Source of the DNA: a virus | DNA length: 27,147 bases | Direction: 5' to 3' (one strand) | Virus record (IMG/VR): IMGVR_UViG_3300046558_000114 | Span: 1 to 27,147 of that record | Part shown: one piece after another, positions 1 through 8,276 of the stretch | Layout of the letters: the number at the start of each line of letters is the position of its first letter | Numbering within the stretch: the stretch's first letter is position 1 | Program-made: the position numbers and the translations under genes | Notes under the pieces: model-generated | What the model was told of the DNA's origin: nothing | The model's input: the letters and a program-made list of their open reading frames with translations, nothing else | Database searches by the model: none

Positions 1-1567
1 TGATGACCGATGCCGATTCGATCTCGATGCGCCATGCCTTGAAGCGCCCGGGTGGACAGCGCAGCGCCGCCGCACTGCTCACGGCCACGGTATGGTGCAG
101 CGCATTGTCGGCGTACAGGTACAGCGTGACGGGGCCGTTATCGAATGATGAATCGACCTGGATCCAGCCGAACCCGGTATCGCGCGAGAATTGGAACGTC
201 TTGCTGGACCAGCGTCCGGTGCGCGGCGCGCCAGCCGCTGGCAACAGGTCGCGCAAGGCGGTGCCGTCCAGCACAAACAGTCCATCCTGGCTGGCAAATA
301 CGGCGTCTGCCGACTGGTCGATCTCGCATAAGGTGCGCGCCTTGTAGTCGAATAGCAGGCCGCCGCGGGCGTTGTCGGCCTTGGTGTAAAACACCACATA
401 CAGGCTGTCAAAACCGGCGGCGCGCATGCTGGGCGGGTTGTAGGCGGCCCAGGTGGCGCGGTCGATGCCGTCCGATACGATCGCTACGTGCCCGTTCTCG
501 TACAGCGCCAATCCGTCCGGGCTGGCATAGAACACGGCGCCGCCGATCGCCACCATCGAGCGCGGCGCGCTGCACGGCACCAGATCGGCCAGCCGTTCCT
601 CGGACAGGCTGGCCGAATCGGATCCGCTGACAAGGTAGGGGTAGGCGGTGGTACCGACGAACGCGCTTTGACCCAGCGCCGCGATGCCGACGATCGCGTG
701 CGGCAGCGGCTTGTCGTACTTGGCCGGGTAGGCATACGGCGCATACGGCTCGCAGGCGTACAGCGTGCGCCCGTCAAAGCCCAGCATGATGCCGTTGGCC
801 ATGCCGGTGAGCCCCTGCAGCGTGGCCGGCGGCTCGCGCCAGCCGAAGGTCGCGCATACGTCGTTCAGCTGGGCGTCGTCCACGGTGTCCACGATCACGG
901 TCTGCGCGATCGGGTATTCGCCCTGCAGCTTGTAGGCCGACTGGGTGGTGCCGGTGGCGGAGCGGTACAGCCGGCGCAGCGTGATGTGGCGCCCGGCCGG
1001 TGGCGCGCTGCAGGTCACGCTGGTGTGGTCGTTCTGGTCCAGCGTCACCAGCGCCGAAGCCGGCGACGGCGCGCTTTCCTCGCCCCAGTCGGTAACGAAG
1101 GTTTCGATGTAGGCGCGGGTAGTCTCGAGCAGTTCCACGCCGGCCGGGAAGCCCGGCAGCACCATCGTGTTGAACATCGCCTTCAGGCGCGTGGCCAGCG
1201 AATTCTGGAAGTCGCGGTAGCCAGACTCGAGCGCGCTGACTTGGGTTGCCATCTGGCTGACCGTCAGAATCAGGCGGCTCTTGACCGATTCGCTGGCGCT
1301 GGCCGGCGCCGCCGGCCAGTCCGGGTGGCCGGCCCAGTGCTCGCGCCCGACCACGCTCTGCAGGCGCTGGGCGATCTGCGCGGCCTGCGCCTGCTTGGCC
1401 ACCGGCGTGGCGCCGTAGGCGGTCAGGTAGCCGAACTGCTCGGCCAGCCACGTCGACAGCGCCGCCTCGTTGACGCGCTGCGCGCCGTCGGCATCGGTGT
1501 CGATGAAGCTGCGCACGTAGGATTCAACCAGGGCCGGCGACGAAATGGTGGTGATCTGCTGGGTCAT
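1..1567 (-). CDS. Tail (nozzle-type) protein, C-terminal half, cut by the window edge
   Basis: Starts at ATG 1567 (MTQQITTISSPALVESYVRS) and stays open through base 2, giving at least 522 residues; no stop is in the window. Residues about 1-145 are helical. From about 149, 'TTRAYIETFVTDWGEESAPS' corresponds to the 'RsYvyTyVtaWGEEgpPSpps' of large podovirus tail proteins, followed by SAPPAGRHITLRRLYRSATG, 'PPATLQGLTGMANGIMLGFD', a CEPYAPYAYPAKY segment and 'VSGSDSASLSEERL' with FYASPDGLALYENG, all typical of the second half of those proteins. Near the edge it reads FKAWRIEIESASV. Overlaps the previous gene by ATGA. Confidence 0.8.
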   Translation of the reverse strand, partial: MTQQITTISSPALVESYVRSFIDTDADGAQRVNEAALSTWLAEQFGYLTAYGATPVAKQAQAAQIAQRLQSVVGREHWAGHPDWPAAPASASESVKSRLILTVSQMATQVSALESGYRDFQNSLATRLKAMFNTMVLPGFPAGVELLETTRAYIETFVTDWGEESAPSPASALVTLDQNDHTSVTCSAPPAGRHITLRRLYRSATGTTQSAYKLQGEYPIAQTVIVDTVDDAQLNDVCATFGWREPPATLQGLTGMANGIMLGFDGRTLYACEPYAPYAYPAKYDKPLPHAIVGIAALGQSAFVGTTAYPYLVSGSDSASLSEERLADLVPCSAPRSMVAIGGAVFYASPDGLALYENGHVAIVSDGIDRATWAAYNPPSMRAAGFDSLYVVFYTKADNARGGLLFDYKARTLCEIDQSADAVFASQDGLFVLDGTALRDLLPAAGAPRTGRWSSKTFQFSRDTGFGWIQVDSSFDNGPVTLYLYADNALHHTVAVSSAAALRCPPGRFKAWRIEIESASVI

Positions 1568-2598
1568 GGGTTGTTGTAAGTGAACATCGCATCGAAGATC
1601 GCGGACACCGCCAGCGCCACCGCGTCATCGATGGCGCCGGTCACGTCGGCGCGCTGGTAGAACGCCTTGACGCCGCCCACGTTGGCGGCGGCGGCGGCGC
1701 TGCCGGTGTCGGCCAGCGTGACGAAATCCGCCTTCAGCTGCAGCAGGCGGGCGATGGCGAGATCGCGTGCCGCGTCGGCCGGCTTCAGGGCGTCGGTCAG
1801 GCTGGTGGTGATGGTGTCGATCTGGTCGGCGGACAGCAGCGCGCGGCTGGTGTCGCTCGGGTCGCGCAGCGCGTCGAGCGCGTCGCCCAGGCCGCCATCG
1901 AACAGGATCTGGAAGCCGCGCACGGTCATGCTGCAAAAGCCGTACACGGCGCCGCCCACGGTATCCACATGAAAGCCCATGCGGTCGTCCATCAGGTTGG
2001 CGTGCGCCGGGTTGGTCGGCACGAACGCGCCGGCCACCAGCGCCCCGGGGAACTTGAAGCTGTAGGACCATGGCGCCTCGGCCGGGCCCGGCACGAAGCG
2101 GGCGGCCAGATCGGCGTCCGCCAGCCCCACATACGGATGCGTGACATGGTTCCACACGGCGCTGACGAACTCCGACAGCTTGGCCGCCTGCGCCTTGGCC
2201 GCGTCATCGGTCGAATACTGGCCGGTGGCCACCAATTCGATCACCGGCGCGGCGCCCGGCGCCGGCACGCCCAGCTGGCGCACTTCGCCGAACTGCGTCA
2301 CTACCTTGGGCAGGCCGTCGCCGGTGTAGTAGGTGCGCTCTAACGCATCGTTCGGGATCGGGCCGCGCACGTAGTTGACCACGCCGGGATTGGTGATGAA
2401 GCCGCCGCCGGACTCGAACCGGTACAGCGTCTGCCCGGCCGCCAGCGGTGCGCCCAGGGCGGCCGGCTGCGGCAGCGGCCGGAAGTCGCCGAAGCGCAGC
2501 GACAGGTTTTGTGCCCAGGTCGCGGCGCCGTCCGGCAGCGCCTTGGCGTTGGCCGACGGCTGCATGCCGCCGAAGCTGCGCAGTACGATGGTGGACAT
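1564..2598 (-). CDS. Tail (nozzle-type) protein, N-terminal half of a split gene
   Basis: A 344-residue protein. Its start (LRSFGGMQPSANAKALPDGA, then ATWAQNLSLRFGDFRPLPQP) is the standard opening of large podovirus tail proteins: 'PxxDxxxLPdGaAxxAxNxxLrxGxLRPl'. YYTGDGLPKV and LGVPAPGAAP follow, also as in those proteins. From about 130 to 344 the sequence is an Ala-rich helical region that I do not recognise, ending TYNNP. It ends in ATGA overlap with the next gene, which continues with the second half of the family pattern. So it probably works together with that product in the tail tube (inference). Confidence 0.75.
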   Translation of the reverse strand: MSTIVLRSFGGMQPSANAKALPDGAATWAQNLSLRFGDFRPLPQPAALGAPLAAGQTLYRFESGGGFITNPGVVNYVRGPIPNDALERTYYTGDGLPKVVTQFGEVRQLGVPAPGAAPVIELVATGQYSTDDAAKAQAAKLSEFVSAVWNHVTHPYVGLADADLAARFVPGPAEAPWSYSFKFPGALVAGAFVPTNPAHANLMDDRMGFHVDTVGGAVYGFCSMTVRGFQILFDGGLGDALDALRDPSDTSRALLSADQIDTITTSLTDALKPADAARDLAIARLLQLKADFVTLADTGSAAAAANVGGVKAFYQRADVTGAIDDAVALAVSAIFDAMFTYNNP

Positions 2599-3245
2599 CA
2601 GCGTTTTGCCTGCTGTGCGGCGTCGGCGCGCTCCTTCAGGCCCACCAGCGTGCCGAAGATGCCGTAGGCGGCTTGCGCCGCGCCATCCTCGCGCGCATAG
2701 TCGGCATCCTTGCTGTAGGCCCGGTACTCCATGTACTTGACCAGCGGCGTTTTATACACGTCGTCCAGCGTGATCGCGTCCGCCTCGTCGGCCACGTCGG
2801 GCGGCGCCGCCGAATACACCACTTCGACTTGATTTGGCACCAGCGGCTGCGGCGGGTACACGTAAAACCGCTTCGGATCCTGTTCATCGAACGTGTAGTG
2901 CAGCGCCGCCGCCGCTGGCGTCGCGCTGTGCCAGTCCGGGATCTGCTCGTCCAGGATGTTGATCTTCACGTGGCGCACCACGCGCCCGGGCGTGGCGCCG
3001 GTCAGTCCCATGTTGCGGTTGATGCGCATGAACACGATGCCGCCGGCCGGGATGGTCTGCTTGGTGCCGGCCACCAGCGCCAGACTCTCGTTCTTGACGT
3101 AGGAATCCGGCTTGGCCAGCACGATCTCGCGCTGGCCGTCGTTCAGGTATTCAAGCAGTTCGCCACGGCCCCACTTGATGTTGGTCGGGTCTTGCAGCGT
3201 GCGCGCCACGGCATCGATCAGGATCTGTGCGGCAATCGTTCCCAT
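2598..3245 (-). CDS. Adaptor/connector-type phage protein (DUF6682-like)
   Basis: A 215-residue protein with an N-terminal AAQILIDAVARTLQDPTNIKWG then RGELLEYLNDGQREI, followed by a beta core (SLALVAGTKQTIPAGGIVFM) and a C-terminal helical part (KTPLVKYMEYRAYSKDADYA), the arrangement of tail adaptor proteins found in podoviruses (T7 gp11-like, DUF6682). It likely forms the ring joining portal and tail nozzle. The stop codon shares its last base with the ATG of the next gene at 2598. Note the other connector-like gene at 7674 lies before the fibre genes; here the second comes after them. Confidence 0.8.
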   Translation of the reverse strand: MGTIAAQILIDAVARTLQDPTNIKWGRGELLEYLNDGQREIVLAKPDSYVKNESLALVAGTKQTIPAGGIVFMRINRNMGLTGATPGRVVRHVKINILDEQIPDWHSATPAAAALHYTFDEQDPKRFYVYPPQPLVPNQVEVVYSAAPPDVADEADAITLDDVYKTPLVKYMEYRAYSKDADYAREDGAAQAAYGIFGTLVGLKERADAAQQAKR

Positions 3246-3271
3246 GTGGAAATCCTTTCGTTATGATTTTG

Positions 3272-4483
3272 TCAAGTCGGGGGATTGGCCACCTGATGCA
3301 GGTAGCAATCGGCGTCGGGCAGGCTGGCGCTCACGCACAGGATCTTGCCGGTGTCCGGGTTGGTGATCTTGAACTCGTACAGGCTGCCCAGCGTGCCCAG
3401 CGCGTTGGGCCACAGCGCCAGCACGGCCATGCCGTCGGCGTCGGCGGTGGTCGTGATCTGCTCCGGTACCACATAGCCGGCCAGTTCGTCCACGTCGGTG
3501 CGGTCCAGGGTCACGTCGATCTCGGCGCCAGCCACCGGGTTGCCCTGCTGGTCGGCCGCCATCACGGTGACATTGACGGTGCGCGCGATGTGTTCGGTGC
3601 CCAGCGCCTCGATCGTCACGCTGGCGCTGCCGCTCTTGCTGCCATCGAGCACGCTGGTGGCGGTGATGGTCGCCACCTGGATGTCGGCGCTCGCGGCCGG
3701 TGCGGTGTACTGGCCGTTGCCGTCGATGCTGCCCAGGCTGGCCGTCCAGCTGACCGCCTGCGACGGGGCATTGGTGCCGGTCACGCTGGCGCCGAATACC
3801 CGGACGCCGCCACCGGCCAGTCGCGCGCTGCCCGGGCTGACCGTCACGCCGGTGACGGTCGGGGCCGATGGTGACGCCGACGAAGCGGCCACGGTGACGG
3901 TCGCGGTGCCCGACTTGGTGCCGTCCTGCACGCTGGTGGCGCGCACAACGGTAGTTTGCACGCTGCTGGTGGCGGCAGGCGCGGTAAAGGCGCCGGTACT
4001 GGCGTTGATGCTGCCCGGCCCCGATGCGATCGACCACGTGACGGCCTGCGATGGCGAGCCGGTACCGGCCACGCTGGCGCCAAAGGTGACGGAGCCGGTC
4101 GCGGCGGCCGGGCTGACGGTGACGCCGGTCACGGTCGAGCCAAAGGTGCCGCCGCCAGCCCCTGACTGCAGCGTGATCGTTTCCGGGCCCAGGTCCACGC
4201 CGTTCTTGGACAGGATGCCGGTCGCGGTGTAGGTGCCGTCCGCCGCTGGCGGGAAGCTGAACGCGCCATTCTCGGCCATGACGAAGCCGGCCGGCGCGCT
4301 GGTCAGCCGGAACCGGAATTCGTCGGTTGCCTCCGCCGTCGGGTTGATATCGTTATACATGACCGACGGGCCATTGGCGCCGGTCGCCGGAATGTCGCTG
4401 CCCGGCACGCCCAGGCCGCGGAATCCCCACTGGTAGCCGTTGGCGTGCAGCGGGGTGGCATCGAAACGGTAGCTTCCGCTCAT
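3272..4483 (-). CDS. Adhesin-like virion protein with two Ig-like (BIG2) domains
   Basis: A 403-residue protein. A beta N-terminal part (about 1-110) is followed by two tandem Ig-like repeats, about 117-200 and 208-292; both begin with TVTGVTVSP and end T-ATSV-DG-KSGSA/T-VTV, closely alike. The C-terminal part (about 300-403) has 'VTVMAADQQGNPVAGAEIDV' and later TTTADADGMAVLALWPN, the look of a transthyretin or carboxypeptidase-regulatory-like module. Such Ig-like domains are common on phage tail and capsid surfaces and bind host surface sugars weakly. It stands 2 bases after the beta-helix protein, so both are likely made together. Confidence 0.75.
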   Translation of the reverse strand: MSGSYRFDATPLHANGYQWGFRGLGVPGSDIPATGANGPSVMYNDINPTAEATDEFRFRLTSAPAGFVMAENGAFSFPPAADGTYTATGILSKNGVDLGPETITLQSGAGGGTFGSTVTGVTVSPAAATGSVTFGASVAGTGSPSQAVTWSIASGPGSINASTGAFTAPAATSSVQTTVVRATSVQDGTKSGTATVTVAASSASPSAPTVTGVTVSPGSARLAGGGVRVFGASVTGTNAPSQAVSWTASLGSIDGNGQYTAPAASADIQVATITATSVLDGSKSGSASVTIEALGTEHIARTVNVTVMAADQQGNPVAGAEIDVTLDRTDVDELAGYVVPEQITTTADADGMAVLALWPNALGTLGSLYEFKITNPDTGKILCVSASLPDADCYLHQVANPPT

Positions 4484-4485
4484 AG

Positions 4486-6309
4486 TCAGGTCGCCGTGAT
4501 GAGTTCAGCACCGATGACCGTACCGGCCGCATTGGTGGTGACGTGCTGGTAGGTGGTGCCGGCAATGATCGCGGCATCGCTGATCGTGTTGACGCCGGCC
4601 CCATCGGTGGTGCCGGTGGTGATGGTCTTGACCAGCGTTACCGGGTTCAAGGTCAGCACCGTCACTTTGAGCCCGGACAGCCCGGCCTGCACGGTGCCGC
4701 TGCCATTCTTGAACGGCTTAGTGGCCAGGGTGCCGCTGCTGGCCGCCGGGGTGGTGAACGAGGCGCTGTGCACCACATTGCTGTCGTTGCCGGACGCATC
4801 CGGCTGGATGTAGTGCGCATACAGCGTGGTCGAAGGCGGCAAGCCGGTGAACAAGACGGTTTGCTGCCCGGTCGCCGTGACGGCGGCGAACTTGTTGGCG
4901 GCCTTGATGGTCGGGCCCGACTCGATCGCGTTGGTGCTGACGTAGTAATACAGCGCGCCGCCGGCTTCGGTGGTGTTGACGGTGCCGGTGCCGGTGGTGG
5001 CGCCGGTCGCGGTGGCGGTCGGCAGGCTCAAATCTGGCGGCGTGGTGTCGCCCGGCGCACTGGTGGTGAACGATAGTCCATTAAGTACGTTACTATCGTT
5101 GCCGGCTGCGTCGGTGTGCAGGTGGTGCGGGTAATACGTCGTGCTTGGCGCCAGGGCGCTGGCGGGCACGGTCTGCACGCCGAGCGCCGTGACGGCTTGC
5201 GCCGCGCCGCTGGCCTTGATGGTAGCCAGCACTTCGGTGGCGTTGGTGGTAAACAGCGTGCGCAGCGTGCCGTTCGCCTCGTTGGTGGACACGCTGGCGG
5301 TGCCGGTGGTGGTGCCGGTCGACATGCTGGTCGGGTTTATCAGCGTGGGGCCGACCGTATCCGGCGCCGCTGGCGACTGCCATGCGCCGATATCGTAGGC
5401 GCCGGCCGGGCGCGCGGTGCCCATGATGTCGGTGGCGCCATAGGTGGCATCGGTGACGCCGACGCCGATCAAGCTAGATCCGGGCACCTTCAGGCGCCAG
5501 TCCGATGCGCCGTCGGTCACACTCTGGAACGTGGTGGCGTCGAACGGCACCAGCGTATAGCCGGCGCCGGCCCCACTGCTGTAGCATTTCGTGCGACTGG
5601 GCGCGCTAATGCCATCCTCGGGCGCGGTCACGCCGCCGACATAGACGTTTTCCAATGTCGCCGCAAGGTATTGCGTCTTGATGCCGAAGTTCAGCGGCAC
5701 GCCGCCGGTCGCCACGGCCGTGACGTTGCGCAGGCTGGCGCCGTTGCTGGCATCAATGATGATGGCCGTTGCCACCGCCTTGCGCTGCACCGCCACGCTG
5801 TTGCGCAGGGTGTTGGCGCCATACATGCGGACAAGGTGGTTTTCGGCGCTGTTGATCGAGTAGCCGACCAGCAGGCACTGGTTGATATCAACGCCGGTCG
5901 TGTTGCTGGTGCACTTCAGCACCGGCAGCGCATTCGCGCTTTGGTCGGTGCTGACGATCTGCAGCCTGGAAATGCGGGTGTACGGCAAGTCGATGTTGAT
6001 CGCGCGCGCGCCGCCCGTCACCTCGATCATTGCGCCCTTGGTTTCGTCGGCGCGCAGCGGGTTGGTGGCGGCGCCGGCATCATCGCGGAAGCTGGCCCCG
6101 GTGTCGGTGGTCAACTCGAAATAATGGGTGGCATCGACCCCCTTGCCGGTAATGTCCAACGTCGTGGCCGACGAGAATTTCTGCTTCTTCAGCTTGCCTT
6201 GCCAGATCTGGTCGGCCGCCACCAGACTGGCCGGGGCCGCCGCGAACCATGCCGCCGGGTCCGGGTAGTCGCCGCCGGTGCCGATGATTTTTGTGACAAT
6301 AGTTGCCAT
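4486..6309 (-). CDS. Tail fibre/adhesin-like protein
   Basis: A 607-residue protein, low in charge and rich in Thr, Ala, Gly. Residues 1-310 look like a right-handed beta-helix: it starts with a 'GTGGDYPDPAAWFAAAPASL' entry, then repeated short turns (RISRLQIVSTDQSA, GVDINQCLLVGYSIN, LRNSVAVQRKA, LRNVTAVATGG, LENVYVGGVT). Two related Ig/fibronectin-like repeats follow (about 315-415 and 422-520), both with D-x-x-x-P, 'NEANGTL' or 'TEAGGAL', and 'DAAGNDSNV' or 'DASGNDSNV'. The last 80 residues form a small beta domain (KPFKNGSGTVQAGLSGLKVT). Together these suit a receptor-binding or capsule-binding virion protein. Confidence 0.75.
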   Translation of the reverse strand: MATIVTKIIGTGGDYPDPAAWFAAAPASLVAADQIWQGKLKKQKFSSATTLDITGKGVDATHYFELTTDTGASFRDDAGAATNPLRADETKGAMIEVTGGARAINIDLPYTRISRLQIVSTDQSANALPVLKCTSNTTGVDINQCLLVGYSINSAENHLVRMYGANTLRNSVAVQRKAVATAIIIDASNGASLRNVTAVATGGVPLNFGIKTQYLAATLENVYVGGVTAPEDGISAPSRTKCYSSGAGAGYTLVPFDATTFQSVTDGASDWRLKVPGSSLIGVGVTDATYGATDIMGTARPAGAYDIGAWQSPAAPDTVGPTLINPTSMSTGTTTGTASVSTNEANGTLRTLFTTNATEVLATIKASGAAQAVTALGVQTVPASALAPSTTYYPHHLHTDAAGNDSNVLNGLSFTTSAPGDTTPPDLSLPTATATGATTGTGTVNTTEAGGALYYYVSTNAIESGPTIKAANKFAAVTATGQQTVLFTGLPPSTTLYAHYIQPDASGNDSNVVHSASFTTPAASSGTLATKPFKNGSGTVQAGLSGLKVTVLTLNPVTLVKTITTGTTDGAGVNTISDAAIIAGTTYQHVTTNAAGTVIGAELITAT

Positions 6310-6318
6310 GCGCTGCCC

Positions 6319-7509
6319 TTATGCGAAGTTGACCGTAACCCAGCTGTTGGCGGCCGGGATCGTGATGTTTTGCGGAGAAACTGGTTTGGTGAAAATTTCG
6401 CTGATCGGCTCGACCGTAACGGTGCGCGCGCCGGCAAGGCTGGTCACGTCGCAGGACCAGCCGGCGGCGCTCTCGCTGACATTGCGAAACTTCAGGTCGA
6501 TGTTGATGCCGCCCACCGCATCGACCGCCGGATCCTGGTCGCCGCTGTGGTTGGTGAACAAGGGATAGCCCTTGCCTATCTCGAAGGTGCCATACGGGTA
6601 ACTGCGCGTGATCGTGGTCGGCTGCGAACCGCCGCTATGGTCGCCGTTATTCCAAGCGAACGCGAAGCCGCGTTTGGCGGCGCGCAGCGCGGCCACGGCC
6701 GCGATATGGTCGGAGAACGGCGTATAGCCGTCGCCGCGGCCCACGCACCAGCCGATCCAGGGGATTTTCTTGGTGGTGTCGGCCACATAGGCGATCAGGT
6801 CCATCATGTCCGCGATCGGCGTACCACCCTCGGCCGGCGTCAGGTTCGGACCGCCAGCCACCAGCGTATCGACCCAGCCGGCGCCGTTCCAGTCGGCCAC
6901 GGCGATGTGGCCGGGCGTGTTGTTGTAGCGCCAGCGCGGCCGGTCCGGGTACAGCGCCGCGAACGCGATGCCACTGCGCAGCCCGAACGTCATCACGCCC
7001 CACGCGCCCATCGAGCCGCCCGACATGCAGCGTTTGCTCATCGCGGTGTTCGACAGATTCGCCTCGGCCCAGGTAATCAGGGCCTTGACGCGCCGGAACG
7101 TGATCAAATTCACGTCGGCGGTCGGCATGTTCTTGAAGCCCAGCCACATGCTTTCCTTCGGTCCGCCGTCGGTGCGGGTGCCGTAGTTATCGACTGGGCG
7201 CAACAGCAGGACATTGGGCGTGATCGAGCGCGCGGTGCTGAACTTGAAGGTGTCGTAGGGCGCGCTGTAGGCCATCAGGCCGCTGACGTTGGCGCGGTAC
7301 TGGCGCCCGTTGGTAGCGCCGCCGCCGCTGCTGCCGTGCAGGTCCAGCACCAGGATATTGCCGGTCACGTCGCCCGGCAGCGCGTCGGTGCTTTCCGACG
7401 TGATCGTGACGGCATCGAAGCCGGCGGATATCCCGCCCGGTGCGGCCATGCCGCCGTAAATGGTGACACCCGATGCAGCCGAATAGGTGTCATTTACTGG
7501 TGTCGCCAT
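6319..7509 (-). CDS. Alpha/beta-hydrolase-like tail protein (putative esterase)
   Basis: A 396-residue protein in the fibre region. It has the elements of a serine hydrolase: an oxyanion-type loop LDLHGSSGGG (about 55-64), a nucleophile elbow GGSMG (164-168, Ser166), a following helix (AWGVMTFGLRSG), an acidic candidate in VGRGDGYTPFSD (Asp260 or Asp267) and a late GDHSGG (His291). These are in the right order for the fold. Residues from about 310 form a separate beta-sheet part (GWSCDVTSLAGARTVTVEPI). Placed among virion genes, it may deacetylate host surface sugar or break cell-wall or capsule esters, and so act in adsorption. Substrate and virion location are inferred. Confidence 0.75.
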   Translation of the reverse strand: MATPVNDTYSAASGVTIYGGMAAPGGISAGFDAVTITSESTDALPGDVTGNILVLDLHGSSGGGATNGRQYRANVSGLMAYSAPYDTFKFSTARSITPNVLLLRPVDNYGTRTDGGPKESMWLGFKNMPTADVNLITFRRVKALITWAEANLSNTAMSKRCMSGGSMGAWGVMTFGLRSGIAFAALYPDRPRWRYNNTPGHIAVADWNGAGWVDTLVAGGPNLTPAEGGTPIADMMDLIAYVADTTKKIPWIGWCVGRGDGYTPFSDHIAAVAALRAAKRGFAFAWNNGDHSGGSQPTTITRSYPYGTFEIGKGYPLFTNHSGDQDPAVDAVGGINIDLKFRNVSESAAGWSCDVTSLAGARTVTVEPISEIFTKPVSPQNITIPAANSWVTVNFA

Positions 7510-7673
7510 CTGCGAACCTTTCAGATTGATTGTCGAGGGCGGCCCGGGCGTTCCGCTGGAAACCTCAGCGCCGGCCCGGGCTCATCGTCCGTTTTCTTGG
7601 TCAGGCACGGTGCGCCGATCCTGGGCTTGCGCCTGCGCGGCACCACCCGCGCCACCACTCCACCCGCCCTACG
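7510..7673. other. 164-bp non-coding gap with a large GC hairpin
   Basis: No gene is seen here. GCCCGGGC occurs at 7542-7549 and again at 7574-7581 (each copy is its own reverse complement) with CGCTG (7554-7558) and CAGCG (7566-7570) between, so the DNA or RNA can fold into a two-part hairpin with a 7-base loop and a small internal loop. No T-run follows. A T-tract (minus strand, near 7676-7683) stands at the end of the connector gene upstream. The fibre gene's ribosome site (AAAGG) is near 7518. Confidence 0.6.
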
Positions 7674-8264
7674 CTAAAAAAATTGCGCCGCCACCCGCAC
7701 CGGTGCGCTGCTGTAGCCGCTGCCGACGGCGCTCTTGGCTTCGGCAATCTCGAGCTCGAAGGCGGCGCGCTGCTCCAGCGCCGCCGCCGGATTGGAATAC
7801 GGCTTGCCGGTCTGCGCATACAGGTCGGCGCGCGCGCCCATCGCCAGCACCTTGGCGTACTTGTCGGCGATTGCCTTGTCGATGCCGGAAGCCGTGTTCG
7901 ATGGCTCCACCGCCGCGAACAGCACGATGCGCTGGCCGGCCGGCGGCGCCGGGGCCAGCGTGAACTCGGTCAGTGAGCGCACCGAAATGCACTTCTGGCC
8001 GCTGCGCGGCGCCATCACCAAGTCGATCGGCTCGCCGTTCAGCTTGGCCGACAGCACGCGCACCAGTTCAATCTCTCTCGACAGGTCAAACTCATAGAGC
8101 GTCCTGCCGGCGCGCGTCAGGACCGGATCGAGGTCGATGCGCCATGCGCGGCTGCGCTCGCAAAACACCTGGGCGGCCCGGCGCAGCGCATCGCACGCGC
8201 CCTTGACGGTGCAGCCGGTCACATCGGCCAGCTGCGCATCGTACAGTTCAATCCAGGAAGTCAT
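7674..8264 (-). CDS. Head-tail connector (adaptor) protein, putative
   Basis: A 196-residue protein. It begins with a helix-rich part (CTVKGACDALRRAAQVFCER, SRAWRIDLDPVLTRAGRTLY), followed by a beta core (EFDLSREIELVRVLSAKLNG, then VLFAAVEPS) and closes with helices (YAKVLAMGARADLYAQTGKP and AALEQRAAFELEIAEAKSA). This order, and 'SNPAAALEQRAAFELEIAEA' at the end, is that of adaptor proteins that dock below the portal. It is similar in layout to the protein at 2598. The final codons are CAA TTT TTT followed by TAG, so a T-tract lies at the gene end. Confidence 0.75.
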   Translation of the reverse strand: MTSWIELYDAQLADVTGCTVKGACDALRRAAQVFCERSRAWRIDLDPVLTRAGRTLYEFDLSREIELVRVLSAKLNGEPIDLVMAPRSGQKCISVRSLTEFTLAPAPPAGQRIVLFAAVEPSNTASGIDKAIADKYAKVLAMGARADLYAQTGKPYSNPAAALEQRAAFELEIAEAKSAVGSGYSSAPVRVAAQFF

Positions 8265-8276
8265 CGGCCGCTCCGC

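Noticed and set aside
774-1451. Minus-strand frame of 225 residues in another phase at the left end
   Set aside because: The real gene in this area is the frame starting at 1567 that is open to the window edge and carries tail-protein patterns; the 225-residue frame is Arg/Gly-rich noise.
3272-6309. Variable-repeat/template-repeat signature of a diversity-generating retroelement in the adhesin genes
   Set aside because: No reverse transcriptase gene and no near-identical short repeat ending in the usual initiation site was seen in the window.
5116-7677. An 853-residue open frame on the plus strand
   Set aside because: It lies opposite three genes with good protein character; its translation is Arg/His/Gly/Ala-rich with no domain, as expected of the antisense of GC-rich coding DNA.
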